Shown here: piece by piece, positions 1-5,793 of the stretch
Numbering within the stretch: the stretch's first letter is position 1
How the letters are laid out: each line of letters starts with the position of its first letter
From: JAWWBG01 sp033721095
GTDB taxonomy: Bacteria > Actinomycetota > Nitriliruptoria > Nitriliruptorales > Nitriliruptoraceae
DNA: 17,628 nt
Direction of reading: 5' to 3'
NCBI GenBank assembly: GCA_033721095.1
Contig: JAWWBG010000026.1
Coordinates: 1-17,628, forward strand
Notes under the pieces: generated by a model
Seen by the model: only the letters and a program-made list of their open reading frames with translations
The model's database searches: none
What the model was told of the DNA's origin: nothing
Program-made: the position numbers and the translations under genes

Positions 1-595
1 GGGTCAGCGTGGTGAACGGCCACTCCTCGACGCGGGGTTGGGCGTTCGAGAGCCTGCGGATCAGCGACGACTTGCCGGCAGAAGGCCAGCCGACGAGGCC
101 GACGTCCGCGATGAGCTTGAGCTCGAGGCGCAGCGTGCGGTCGTTGACCGGCTCGCCCCGTTCGGCGAAGCGCGGGACCCGTCGGAACCGATTCTTGAAC
201 GAGGCGTTGCCGCGCCCACCTCGCCCGCCCGTCGCGACGATGGCGCGTTGCCCAGCCCGGACGAGATCGGCCAGGACCTCACCGGTTTCCGGGTCGCGAA
301 CGAGCGTGCCGACCGGAACCCGGACAACCCTGTCATCGCCGTCTGCACCGGTCTTGTTGTCGCCCTGGCCGTGTGTGCCCGCAGTCGCGCGCTGGTGGGG
401 ATGCCGCTGGACGTCGAGGAGCGACCGGACGCTGGCATCGGCGAGGAGGATGACATCGCCGCCACGCCCGCCATCGCCGCCGTCCGGTCCACCGCGGGGC
501 ACGTGGGCCTCACGACGAAACGACACGCAGCCGTTGCCGCCGGCTCCACCCCGAACATGGATGGAGCACTCGTCGACGAACTCCACCGCGTCCAT
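1..595 (-). CDS. obg: Obg-family ribosome-assembly GTPase, 5' part (C-terminus beyond window)
   Basis: Obg is a cytoplasmic GTPase that binds the 50S subunit late in assembly and links growth to GTP and ppGpp levels. The first 198 residues are present. Residues 1-158 are the glycine-rich Obg fold, with GGAGGNG at 17-22, GGPDGGDGGRGG near 35-46 and GGRGGRGN at 123-130. The G domain begins with the P-loop GWPSAGKSS (169-177), and the switch I motif WPFTTLT is the last thing seen. The usual P-loop Asn is Ser172 and the residue after GKS is Ser177, both conservative. The start is the ATG at 593-595, because MDAVEFVDECSIHVRGG matches the family N-terminus; no strong Shine-Dalgarno is visible. It follows rpmA by 83 bases, the classic rplU-rpmA-obg order, but a hairpin terminator lies between. 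The reading frame runs off the left edge, so the remaining G motifs and the C-terminal domain cannot be checked. Confidence 0.96.
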   Translation of the reverse strand, partial: MDAVEFVDECSIHVRGGAGGNGCVSFRREAHVPRGGPDGGDGGRGGDVILLADASVRSLLDVQRHPHQRATAGTHGQGDNKTGADGDDRVVRVPVGTLVRDPETGEVLADLVRAGQRAIVATGGRGGRGNASFKNRFRRVPRFAERGEPVNDRTLRLELKLIADVGLVGWPSAGKSSLIRRLSNAQPRVEEWPFTTLT

Positions 596-625
596 GTGTG
601 CTCAGGTTCTCGTGAGGTGCTCGCA

Positions 626-663
626 ACGGAAACCGGGCGCCCGCTGGGGCGCCCGTCGTCCGT
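626..663 (-). terminator. Hairpin terminator or attenuator between rpmA and obg
   Basis: A perfect 9-bp stem, CGGGCGCCC (634-642) against GGGCGCCCG (647-655), encloses a 4-base loop. An outer 5-bp helix (ACGGA 626-630 with TCCGT 659-663) closes it across a small internal loop. Read on the minus strand the hairpin starts 16 bases after the rpmA stop and is followed by GGTTTCCGTT, a short weak U run. This suits intrinsic termination of the rplU-rpmA message in a high-GC genome. It could instead be a partial attenuator that lowers read-through into obg. Confidence 0.7.
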
Positions 664-678
664 CAGGTGCTGTGACGG

Positions 679-1002
679 TCAGGCGTCGACCTCCGCCGGC
701 TCCTCGGTGGGTGCGTCGACAGTCGGTTCCGCCGACGTGGCTTCGGCCATCGCGAGCTCGTCGACGTGCGCCGTCGTCCGGGTCCGGGTCTTGTGGAACC
801 GCACCGTGCCATCGATCAGGGCGAACAGCGTGTCGTCGCCACCACGACCGACGTTGACGCCGGGGTGGATCTTGGTCCCGCGTTGACGGACGAGGATGTT
901 GCCGGCCCGCACGAACTCGCCGCCGAACTTCTTGACGCCGAGCCGCTGGGCATTGGAGTCGCGGCCGTTGTTGGAGGAGCCGCCGCCCTTCTTGTGCGCC
1001 AT
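679..1002 (-). CDS. rpmA: 50S ribosomal protein L27 with acidic C-terminal tail
   Basis: L27 sits at the base of the central protuberance, and its flexible N-terminus reaches the peptidyl-transferase centre. The 107-residue product opens with MAHKKGGGSSNNGRDSNAQR and carries GGEFVRAGNILVRQRGTKIHPG (split as 27-38 and 39-48), both diagnostic. There is no Firmicutes-type cleavable leader before MAHKK, so N-terminal processing by a Prp protease is not expected. Typical L27 is about 85 residues. Here residues 84-107 form an extra tail rich in Ala, Glu, Thr, Pro and Asp. The ATG (1000-1002) shares one base with the TGA of rplU (TGATG), which implies translational coupling; a GAGAAG sequence just upstream can act as ribosome-binding site. 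A terminator hairpin follows the stop. Confidence 0.98.
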   Translation of the reverse strand: MAHKKGGGSSNNGRDSNAQRLGVKKFGGEFVRAGNILVRQRGTKIHPGVNVGRGGDDTLFALIDGTVRFHKTRTRTTAHVDELAMAEATSAEPTVDAPTEEPAEVDA

Positions 1003-1304
1003 CAGATCTTCTCGATGTTGAGGACGGTCAGTCGCGAGCGGTGACCCCTGGTCTTGCGCTGACGCGACTTGTTCTTGTACGTGAAGACGCGGATCTTGGG
1101 GCCGAGGGTGTGCTCGACGATCGTCGCCGTCACCGTGCGCCCGTCGAGGTCGGGACCGGTCGTGACGGCGCCCTGGTCGTCGACGACGAGGACGGCCGGG
1201 AGCTCGACGGCGTCACCCGGTTCGCCGGCGACCCGGTCGACCGTGATCTGCTGGCCGGCCTCGACCCGTTGCTGGGCCCCACCGGCGGCGACGACGGCAT
1301 ACAT
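1002..1304 (-). CDS. rplU: 50S ribosomal protein L21
   Basis: L21 is a 23S rRNA-binding protein of the large subunit. The product is exactly 100 residues, normal for the family. It starts MYAVVAAGGAQQRVEAGQQI and ends with the signature block KIRVFTYKNKSRQRKTRGHRS followed by RLTVLNIEKI. The start is the ATG at 1302-1304, the only one giving the canonical MYAVV N-terminus; an AGGA lies about 11 bases upstream. A longer upstream open frame exists but runs through the promoter and the neighbouring gene, so it is not used. Transcription probably begins near 1374 from the promoter at 1381-1409, giving a leader of about 70 bases with a strong hairpin. The stop overlaps the rpmA start by one base. 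Confidence 0.98.
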   Translation of the reverse strand: MYAVVAAGGAQQRVEAGQQITVDRVAGEPGDAVELPAVLVVDDQGAVTTGPDLDGRTVTATIVEHTLGPKIRVFTYKNKSRQRKTRGHRSRLTVLNIEKI

Positions 1305-1351
1305 GGCGAATTCGTCCTGTGAGCGGCGCTGAGGAGCGACTGACGTGCGAA

Positions 1352-1371
1352 GCGGCGCACACGTGCGCCGC
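1352..1371 (-). promoter_or_regulatory. Leader hairpin / inverted repeat of the rplU-rpmA message
   Basis: GCGGCGCAC (1352-1360) and GTGCGCCGC (1363-1371) are perfect 9-bp inverted repeats with a 2-base centre; as RNA this folds as an 8-bp stem with a 4-base loop. It lies at roughly +4 to +23 of the predicted rplU transcript. L21 operons in some Firmicutes have leader structures thought to bind a ribosomal protein, but this short hairpin is not recognisably that motif. It could equally be a DNA operator, or affect mRNA stability. It also lies in the region that must drive the divergent plus-strand gene at 1414. Confidence 0.45.
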
Positions 1372-1380
1372 GCGTGTGGA

Positions 1381-1409
1381 AGGCTACCGCACCCCTGACA
1401 GCCGGGCAA
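1381..1409 (-). promoter_or_regulatory. Predicted housekeeping-sigma promoter of rplU-rpmA
   Basis: On the minus strand a -35 box TTGCCC (1404-1409) and a -10 box TAGCCT (1381-1386) are separated by exactly 17 bases. This matches the TTGnnn / TAnnnT pattern of actinobacterial primary sigma factors. Position and orientation suit rplU, with a start site near 1374. The -35 box lies only five bases from the ATG of the divergent gene at 1414, so the two transcription units share this region. Confidence 0.6.
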
Positions 1410-1413
1410 CGCG

Positions 1414-2154
1414 ATGGATCCCTCCCAGACCTGCTCGGCACGGAGCCGTGCGGTGGGCGAGCCGATGCTCGGGACTGCCCCGATCGCGTCCGAGTGGCTG
1501 CTGGTCGAGCACCCCGGTCCGTGGGAACGGGACGCCGTCGAGAGCCTGCCCGACGCCGTGCGACCGAAGGTGCGGCTGTGGATGGGAGCCGGCAACCGAC
1601 GCGTCCAGCTGATTCGCCAACCTTCCCGGCGGCCCAGTGGCGAGGGGCACCTGGTCGCACATGCCGACCTCACGACAGGCATGCTGACTGGCCGCCGCGT
1701 GGCCTCGTTGGAGCGGCTCACGGTGCCCACCGACGGCGAGCCCCTGCCCCACATGGTGCTGGTGTGCGTGCACGGTCGGCGCGACCGTTGCTGCGCTGAA
1801 CACGGCCGCGCGGTGGCGGACGTGTTGGTGGCCGCGATGCCCGATGCGGTCTGGGAGACCACGCACCTCGGTGGCCACCGGTTCGCGGCGACGGCGGCGC
1901 TCCTGCCGAGCGGTCGCGTCCTGGGGCGGCTTCGGCCCGAGACCGTCACCGCGACGATCACGTCCGCCCTGGCCGGCCAGCCCACCAGCCATGACCGGGG
2001 GCAGGCAGGATTGGCGGAACGCGACCAGGTTGTCGCGGTCGCGGGCGCGGCGGTACGCGGACGCGAGCTGCTGCGCCCGGCATCCTGCGGGACGGAGCCG
2101 GTCCACGTCACGCCATGGATCCCAGACTTCGATTCGGCACCCGGCGCCGACTGA
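1414..2154 (+). CDS. Sucrase/ferredoxin-like (Suc_Fer) thioredoxin-fold [2Fe-2S] protein
   Basis: A 246-residue soluble protein of the Suc_Fer-like family (PF06999), thioredoxin-fold ferredoxins whose bacterial role is unsettled. Visible family blocks are GEPMLGTAP (15-23), EWLLVEHPGPW (27-37), CVHGRRDRCC (118-127) and WETTHLGGHRFA (147-158). Cys118 and Cys127 are separated by eight residues, and His151 and His155 form HLGGH. This is the C-x8-C / H-x-G-G-H pattern that in the yeast relatives Apd1 and Aim32 binds a [2Fe-2S] cluster through two Cys and two His. The ATG at 1414 is chosen because it keeps the N-terminal CSARSRAVGEP segment typical of the family; no clear Shine-Dalgarno precedes it, so the message may be nearly leaderless. 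It is divergent from rplU and convergent with the aldehyde dehydrogenase, with 31 bases between stops. The electron partner is unknown. Confidence 0.85.
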   Translation: MDPSQTCSARSRAVGEPMLGTAPIASEWLLVEHPGPWERDAVESLPDAVRPKVRLWMGAGNRRVQLIRQPSRRPSGEGHLVAHADLTTGMLTGRRVASLERLTVPTDGEPLPHMVLVCVHGRRDRCCAEHGRAVADVLVAAMPDAVWETTHLGGHRFAATAALLPSGRVLGRLRPETVTATITSALAGQPTSHDRGQAGLAERDQVVAVAGAAVRGRELLRPASCGTEPVHVTPWIPDFDSAPGAD

Positions 2155-2185
2155 ACGCGTCACACCACGCCGTTGACGGGCGACG

Positions 2186-3919
2186 TCAGCCGAGGACGGA
2201 CAGTCCGACCAGGCCGGCCAGCTCCTTGGGATCATCGGTGGCCATGTAGCGGAAGAACCGTGGCCCGATGCGATGGAGCTGCTTGTTCGTGTGGAACCAA
2301 GGCGGCGTGAGCGGACTCCGGAAGGGTCCTCGCAGCACGCCCTTCTGGACGTCGGAGAGCATGAACGAGTTGTGCACGATGCCGATCCCGGAGCCGATGT
2401 CGTTGAGCTCGTTGCCGGGGTGGCTGCCCCACGACGCCGTGACCATCCCAAACGCGATGCCGGCCCAGTGGTTGACGACGATGTTGCCGTACTCGAGGTT
2501 GTCGATCGCCTGCTCGACGGCCCTGGCCACCTCCGGGTCCTTCAGCGACCGCGGGTGGACGATGATCGTCGCTGCGAGCTGGCCCCAGAGCCGCTCGTTG
2601 GCGAAGTCCACTGCCTTGGCCAGGTAGTCGGGAACGGACGTCGGCGCATCGAGGCCCACCTCGGCGAAGACGCCACAGAACGACTCGGTGTCGAACGCGA
2701 TCTCGTCGGACGCGCTGGCGTCGAGGTCGGGGATGAGCGTGAAGGGCACCCGGCCCTCCCCCATCGGGCCGAACGTCTCGGCCTCGGGGTGTGCGTCGAG
2801 GTACTGCTGCCAGCGGTCGGCGGCTCCCGGGTAGTAGGGCTGGCGAGGCTCGGCGCGGCGCAGCGAGTCACGCACGGCGTTCAGCAGTGGCGTCCGACTC
2901 GACCACGACCGGTGCGTGACGATCACGCGCCCGGCGACACAGTTGAACCCGGCGTTCTGCGCCAACATCGACGCGATGTTGTCGCCATGGAAGTTGATGT
3001 CCCGGTTGGACCACGGTCCGGGGACGACGATGATCGGCGTGACGTTTCCGAGCTCGGAGCTGATCGGCTTGTCGAGGACAGGGTCGTTGTTCTTCTTGCG
3101 CTTGGCCCCTTCCTTGCCCGGACCGAAGACGATGAGGTCGTGCGTCTTGTCCGATCCCGTGATGTGGATGTCGGACACGAGGTTGTGCTGGCAGAGGTAG
3201 GCGCCCTCCTCGCCCCCGCCGTAGACGATGCGCAGGTAGCCATCGATGATCAAGGGCGACAACGCCCGCTCGAGGTGTGGGCCGATGCGTTCGTTGACGG
3301 GGTTCATCTTGAGGATGACGACGCGATCCTCGACGAACAGCTTGTAGAGGGCGTCGGTCGGGGCGATGGAGCCGACGTTGCCGGCGCCCAGGACCAGCGA
3401 GATGCCGCCGTCGTCCTTCTCGCCGCGGTAGATCCGCGCCATCCGCTCCTGCGCCTCCTCGATCGACACGCCCGGCTGCAGGCGCACTTCGTGCGAGAAG
3501 CCCTGGAAAGCGAGCTTGTGCCAGATGTTGACCGGGAACACGTCGACGACCGTCTGGCCATTGGCGTGGGTGCGGAAGCCGGGCGGCTGCGGTCGGCCTG
3601 TCTCCAGTATCTGCTCGAGGGTCAGCTTGAGGGCCCGCAGGTTGAAGACGGTCGGAACGGGGCCGGTGACCCAGCCCTCGCCACGAAGCGGCGAGTCCTC
3701 GGGGATGCCCTTGACCAGGCAGTCCGTCTCGGCCCAGGCCTCGGCTTCCGCCATGACGCCGGCGATGCACGCATCGAGCAGGGCGATGCGCTCGGGGATC
3801 CCCAGCGCAACCCAGTCCTTGCGCCGACTCTCGAGCTCATCGAGTGCCGCGTCGATCTGAGCGGTGGTCGACGCCGGGATGGCGTGTTCGGCCTCGGGAA
3901 TGAGCAGGGTTCCGGACAT
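2186..3919 (-). CDS. Aldehyde dehydrogenase superfamily protein (long, substrate unknown)
   Basis: A 577-residue NAD(P)-dependent aldehyde dehydrogenase-fold enzyme. Counting from the GTG one codon upstream (add one to the ATG numbering), the motifs come in family order: the cofactor-site Lys in VILKMNP (202-208), HITGSDKTHD (253-262), the general-base Glu in SSELGNVTP (288-296), the likely nucleophile Cys328 in NAGFNC, ESF in DTESFCGVF (411-419), and VNHWAGIAFG (483-492). The canonical GQxC around the nucleophile is replaced by GFNC. The chain is about 80-100 residues longer than a usual aldehyde dehydrogenase and ends with an aromatic PPWFHTNKQLHRIGPRFF segment. I choose the ATG at 3917-3919 over the adjacent GTG at 3920-3922 because AGGA stands five bases before that GTG-ATG pair. 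No signal peptide or membrane segment is seen. An acyl-CoA-reductase-like activity is possible but not shown. Confidence 0.85.
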   Translation of the reverse strand: MSGTLLIPEAEHAIPASTTAQIDAALDELESRRKDWVALGIPERIALLDACIAGVMAEAEAWAETDCLVKGIPEDSPLRGEGWVTGPVPTVFNLRALKLTLEQILETGRPQPPGFRTHANGQTVVDVFPVNIWHKLAFQGFSHEVRLQPGVSIEEAQERMARIYRGEKDDGGISLVLGAGNVGSIAPTDALYKLFVEDRVVILKMNPVNERIGPHLERALSPLIIDGYLRIVYGGGEEGAYLCQHNLVSDIHITGSDKTHDLIVFGPGKEGAKRKKNNDPVLDKPISSELGNVTPIIVVPGPWSNRDINFHGDNIASMLAQNAGFNCVAGRVIVTHRSWSSRTPLLNAVRDSLRRAEPRQPYYPGAADRWQQYLDAHPEAETFGPMGEGRVPFTLIPDLDASASDEIAFDTESFCGVFAEVGLDAPTSVPDYLAKAVDFANERLWGQLAATIIVHPRSLKDPEVARAVEQAIDNLEYGNIVVNHWAGIAFGMVTASWGSHPGNELNDIGSGIGIVHNSFMLSDVQKGVLRGPFRSPLTPPWFHTNKQLHRIGPRFFRYMATDDPKELAGLVGLSVLG

Positions 3920-3938
3920 CACGGTCCTGTCAACAACG

Positions 3939-3964
3939 TGACGCCAATGCTACGAGCAGCGTCA
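3939..3964. promoter_or_regulatory. Inverted repeat upstream of the aldehyde dehydrogenase gene
   Basis: TGACGC (3939-3944) pairs with GCGTCA (3959-3964) and the inner TGCT (3948-3951) with AGCA (3955-3958). That gives ten paired positions with a 3-base bulge (3945-3947) and a 3-base loop. It lies 20 bases upstream of the aldehyde dehydrogenase ATG and about 30 bases after the stop of the ABC exporter gene. A TTGACG, which could be a -35 box, overlaps its right arm on the minus strand. It may be an operator for the dehydrogenase or a weak terminator for the ABC operon; there is no T run on either side. Confidence 0.4.
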
Positions 3965-3971
3965 ATTCCCT

Positions 3972-3995
3972 GCGCCGTCGCGCCGTCGCGCCGTC
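3972..3995. repeat. Three perfect tandem copies of an 8-base unit at the end of the ABC gene
   Basis: The unit GCGCCGTC occurs three times without change at 3972-3979, 3980-3987 and 3988-3995. The last copy runs into the stop codon (3994-3996) of the ABC exporter gene, so the array sits in its 3' untranslated region. Copy number could vary by slippage. No function is evident. Confidence 0.8.
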
Positions 3996-5793
3996 AGGCG
4001 CTGGTGCCGGTCCGCCACGAGGCATGCAGCCGGGCGTAGACACCGGATTGGGCCACGAGCTCATCGTGGGAACCGACCTGGACGAGGCGCCCGTCGTCGA
4101 TGACGAGAACCAGGTCTGCAGCCTCGGCCGTCGACAGCCGGTGGGCCACGGTCACGGTCGTGCGCCCACGCGTGAGGCCGGCCACCGCGGACTGGAGCCG
4201 GACGTCGGTGGCGGGATCGACCGCCGAGGTCGCCTCGTCGAGGACCAACAGGTCCGGATTGGCGATGTAGGCCCGCGCCAGGGCGACCAGCTGCCGCTCG
4301 CCCGCGGACAGGCCGTCGCCGCGCTCGCCAACGTCGGTGGCAAGGCCGTCCGGCAGCTCCTCGAGCCAGTCGGCGAGGCCGAGTTCCGTGAAGGCGAGCT
4401 CGAGGTCGGCCTCGTCGGCCTCGGGCTTGCCCATCCGCACGTTGTCGGCCACCGTGCCGTCGAGCAGCGCACCCTCCTGCGCGACCAGCACCACACGCCG
4501 ACGGAGGTTGGCGAACCGAACCGTGTCGATCGGCGTTCCCGACAGCAACACCTGACCGCTGACCGGATCCATGAGCCGGCACAACAGCTTCGCCAGCGTT
4601 GTCTTGCCCGACCCCGTCTCCCCCACCACGGCCACGTTCGTGTTGGCCGGTATCTCGATCGTCACGTCGTGCAGCACGATCGGGCCGGTGGCGGTGGCCC
4701 CTGTCTCACCGGGCCGGGGATAGCGGAAGGTCACGTGGTCGAACGCGACGCTGATCGGCCCGGCTGGCAGATCCACGCCCTCCTCGGGGTCGGCGACGTC
4801 CGGGGGCACGTCGAGGACGTCGAGGACACGCTGCCAGCCGGCGACCGCACCCTGGGCCTCGCCGAGCGCCTCGCCGATCAGCAGCACCGGGTCGACGAAC
4901 ATGCTGATGAGGAACGGAAAGGCCACGACGGTGCCGGCGGACAGGTCGCCGTTGACCGCCAGGATGGTCCCGACGACGAGCACGGCGGCGATGGCGATCG
5001 CGCCGGTGATCTCGCCGACCGAGGAGAACCCCGCCGACCAGCCGCCGACGCGCGCCGCCATCACGCGATGACCCTCGATCGCGGCGTCAACCCGCTCCTG
5101 TGCCCGCACGCGGTCGCCGTAGGCGCGGATGACGGGGGCGCCGACGACTGCCTCGGCAACCACACCGAGCAGCGTGGCCATGCGCTGACGCACGACCACG
5201 TACTTGTCCATCAGCTGTTGCTGGAAGTACCGGGCGATGAACCCGAACGGGATGAAGACGGCGATGACGACCAGCGTCAGCTGCCAGCTGTAGACGGCCA
5301 TGAACACGGTGGCCACGAGGACCACGCCGATGCCCGACAACAGGTTGAGGCCGGCCCACTGGAAGAAGCGGCTGATCTCGTCGATGTCGGTCGTGACACG
5401 TGCCACCAGCGACCCCCGGGCCTCGGCGGCCTGGTGCAGCATCGACAGGTCGTGGATGTGCGCGAAGGCACGGACGCGGAGGTTGGACAGGGAGGTCTCG
5501 GTGGCGCGCGCGAGCCGAATGTTCGACAGGGAGCCCGCGATCGCCGTCACGACGACGGCCACGCCGGCGATGCTGACGGCGATCCCGATGGCACCCATGT
5601 CGACGGTGCTGCCGTCGAAGCCCTTGTCGATGCTCTGCTGGATGGCCACGGGGACGATGGCGCGACCGGCAACGGCGAGCAGCGCCAGGGCGAGGGTTGC
5701 GCCGAGGCCCTCGCGGAACTCGGGCGACAGCCGCAGCCCGGCACGGATGGTCTGTGTTGCGGTGCGGCGTGGTGCCGCGGACAGGGCGCTCAT
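3994..5793 (-). CDS. ABC exporter half-transporter, subunit 2 (consensus Walker B, atypical signature)
   Basis: A 599-residue type IV ABC exporter half-transporter in the inner membrane: transmembrane domain (about 30-310) followed by an ATPase domain (about 347-590). Visible motifs are Walker A GETGSGKT (391-398), Q-loop Gln439, signature LSAGE (495-499) in place of LSGGQ, Walker B LLVLDEATS with catalytic Glu520, and H-loop His551. The start is the ATG at 5791-5793, which overlaps the upstream gene stop as ATGA. A much longer open frame extends upstream but lies wholly inside the first ABC gene. With its normal Walker B and altered signature it complements the upstream subunit, which has the reverse pattern. 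The substrate is not evident; relatives are multidrug, lipid or peptide exporters. Three tandem 8-mers overlap its stop. Confidence 0.95.
   Translation of the reverse strand: MSALSAAPRRTATQTIRAGLRLSPEFREGLGATLALALLAVAGRAIVPVAIQQSIDKGFDGSTVDMGAIGIAVSIAGVAVVVTAIAGSLSNIRLARATETSLSNLRVRAFAHIHDLSMLHQAAEARGSLVARVTTDIDEISRFFQWAGLNLLSGIGVVLVATVFMAVYSWQLTLVVIAVFIPFGFIARYFQQQLMDKYVVVRQRMATLLGVVAEAVVGAPVIRAYGDRVRAQERVDAAIEGHRVMAARVGGWSAGFSSVGEITGAIAIAAVLVVGTILAVNGDLSAGTVVAFPFLISMFVDPVLLIGEALGEAQGAVAGWQRVLDVLDVPPDVADPEEGVDLPAGPISVAFDHVTFRYPRPGETGATATGPIVLHDVTIEIPANTNVAVVGETGSGKTTLAKLLCRLMDPVSGQVLLSGTPIDTVRFANLRRRVVLVAQEGALLDGTVADNVRMGKPEADEADLELAFTELGLADWLEELPDGLATDVGERGDGLSAGERQLVALARAYIANPDLLVLDEATSAVDPATDVRLQSAVAGLTRGRTTVTVAHRLSTAEAADLVLVIDDGRLVQVGSHDELVAQSGVYARLHASWRTGTSA

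Noticed and set aside
2155..2188. Small TGACG/CGTCA stem between the convergent ferredoxin-like and dehydrogenase genes as a terminator
   Set aside because: Only five base pairs, no T run, and it includes a stop codon; too weak to call.
2273..4039. Long plus-strand open frame opposite the aldehyde dehydrogenase
   Set aside because: Antisense shadow; the minus strand carries the complete aldehyde dehydrogenase motif set.
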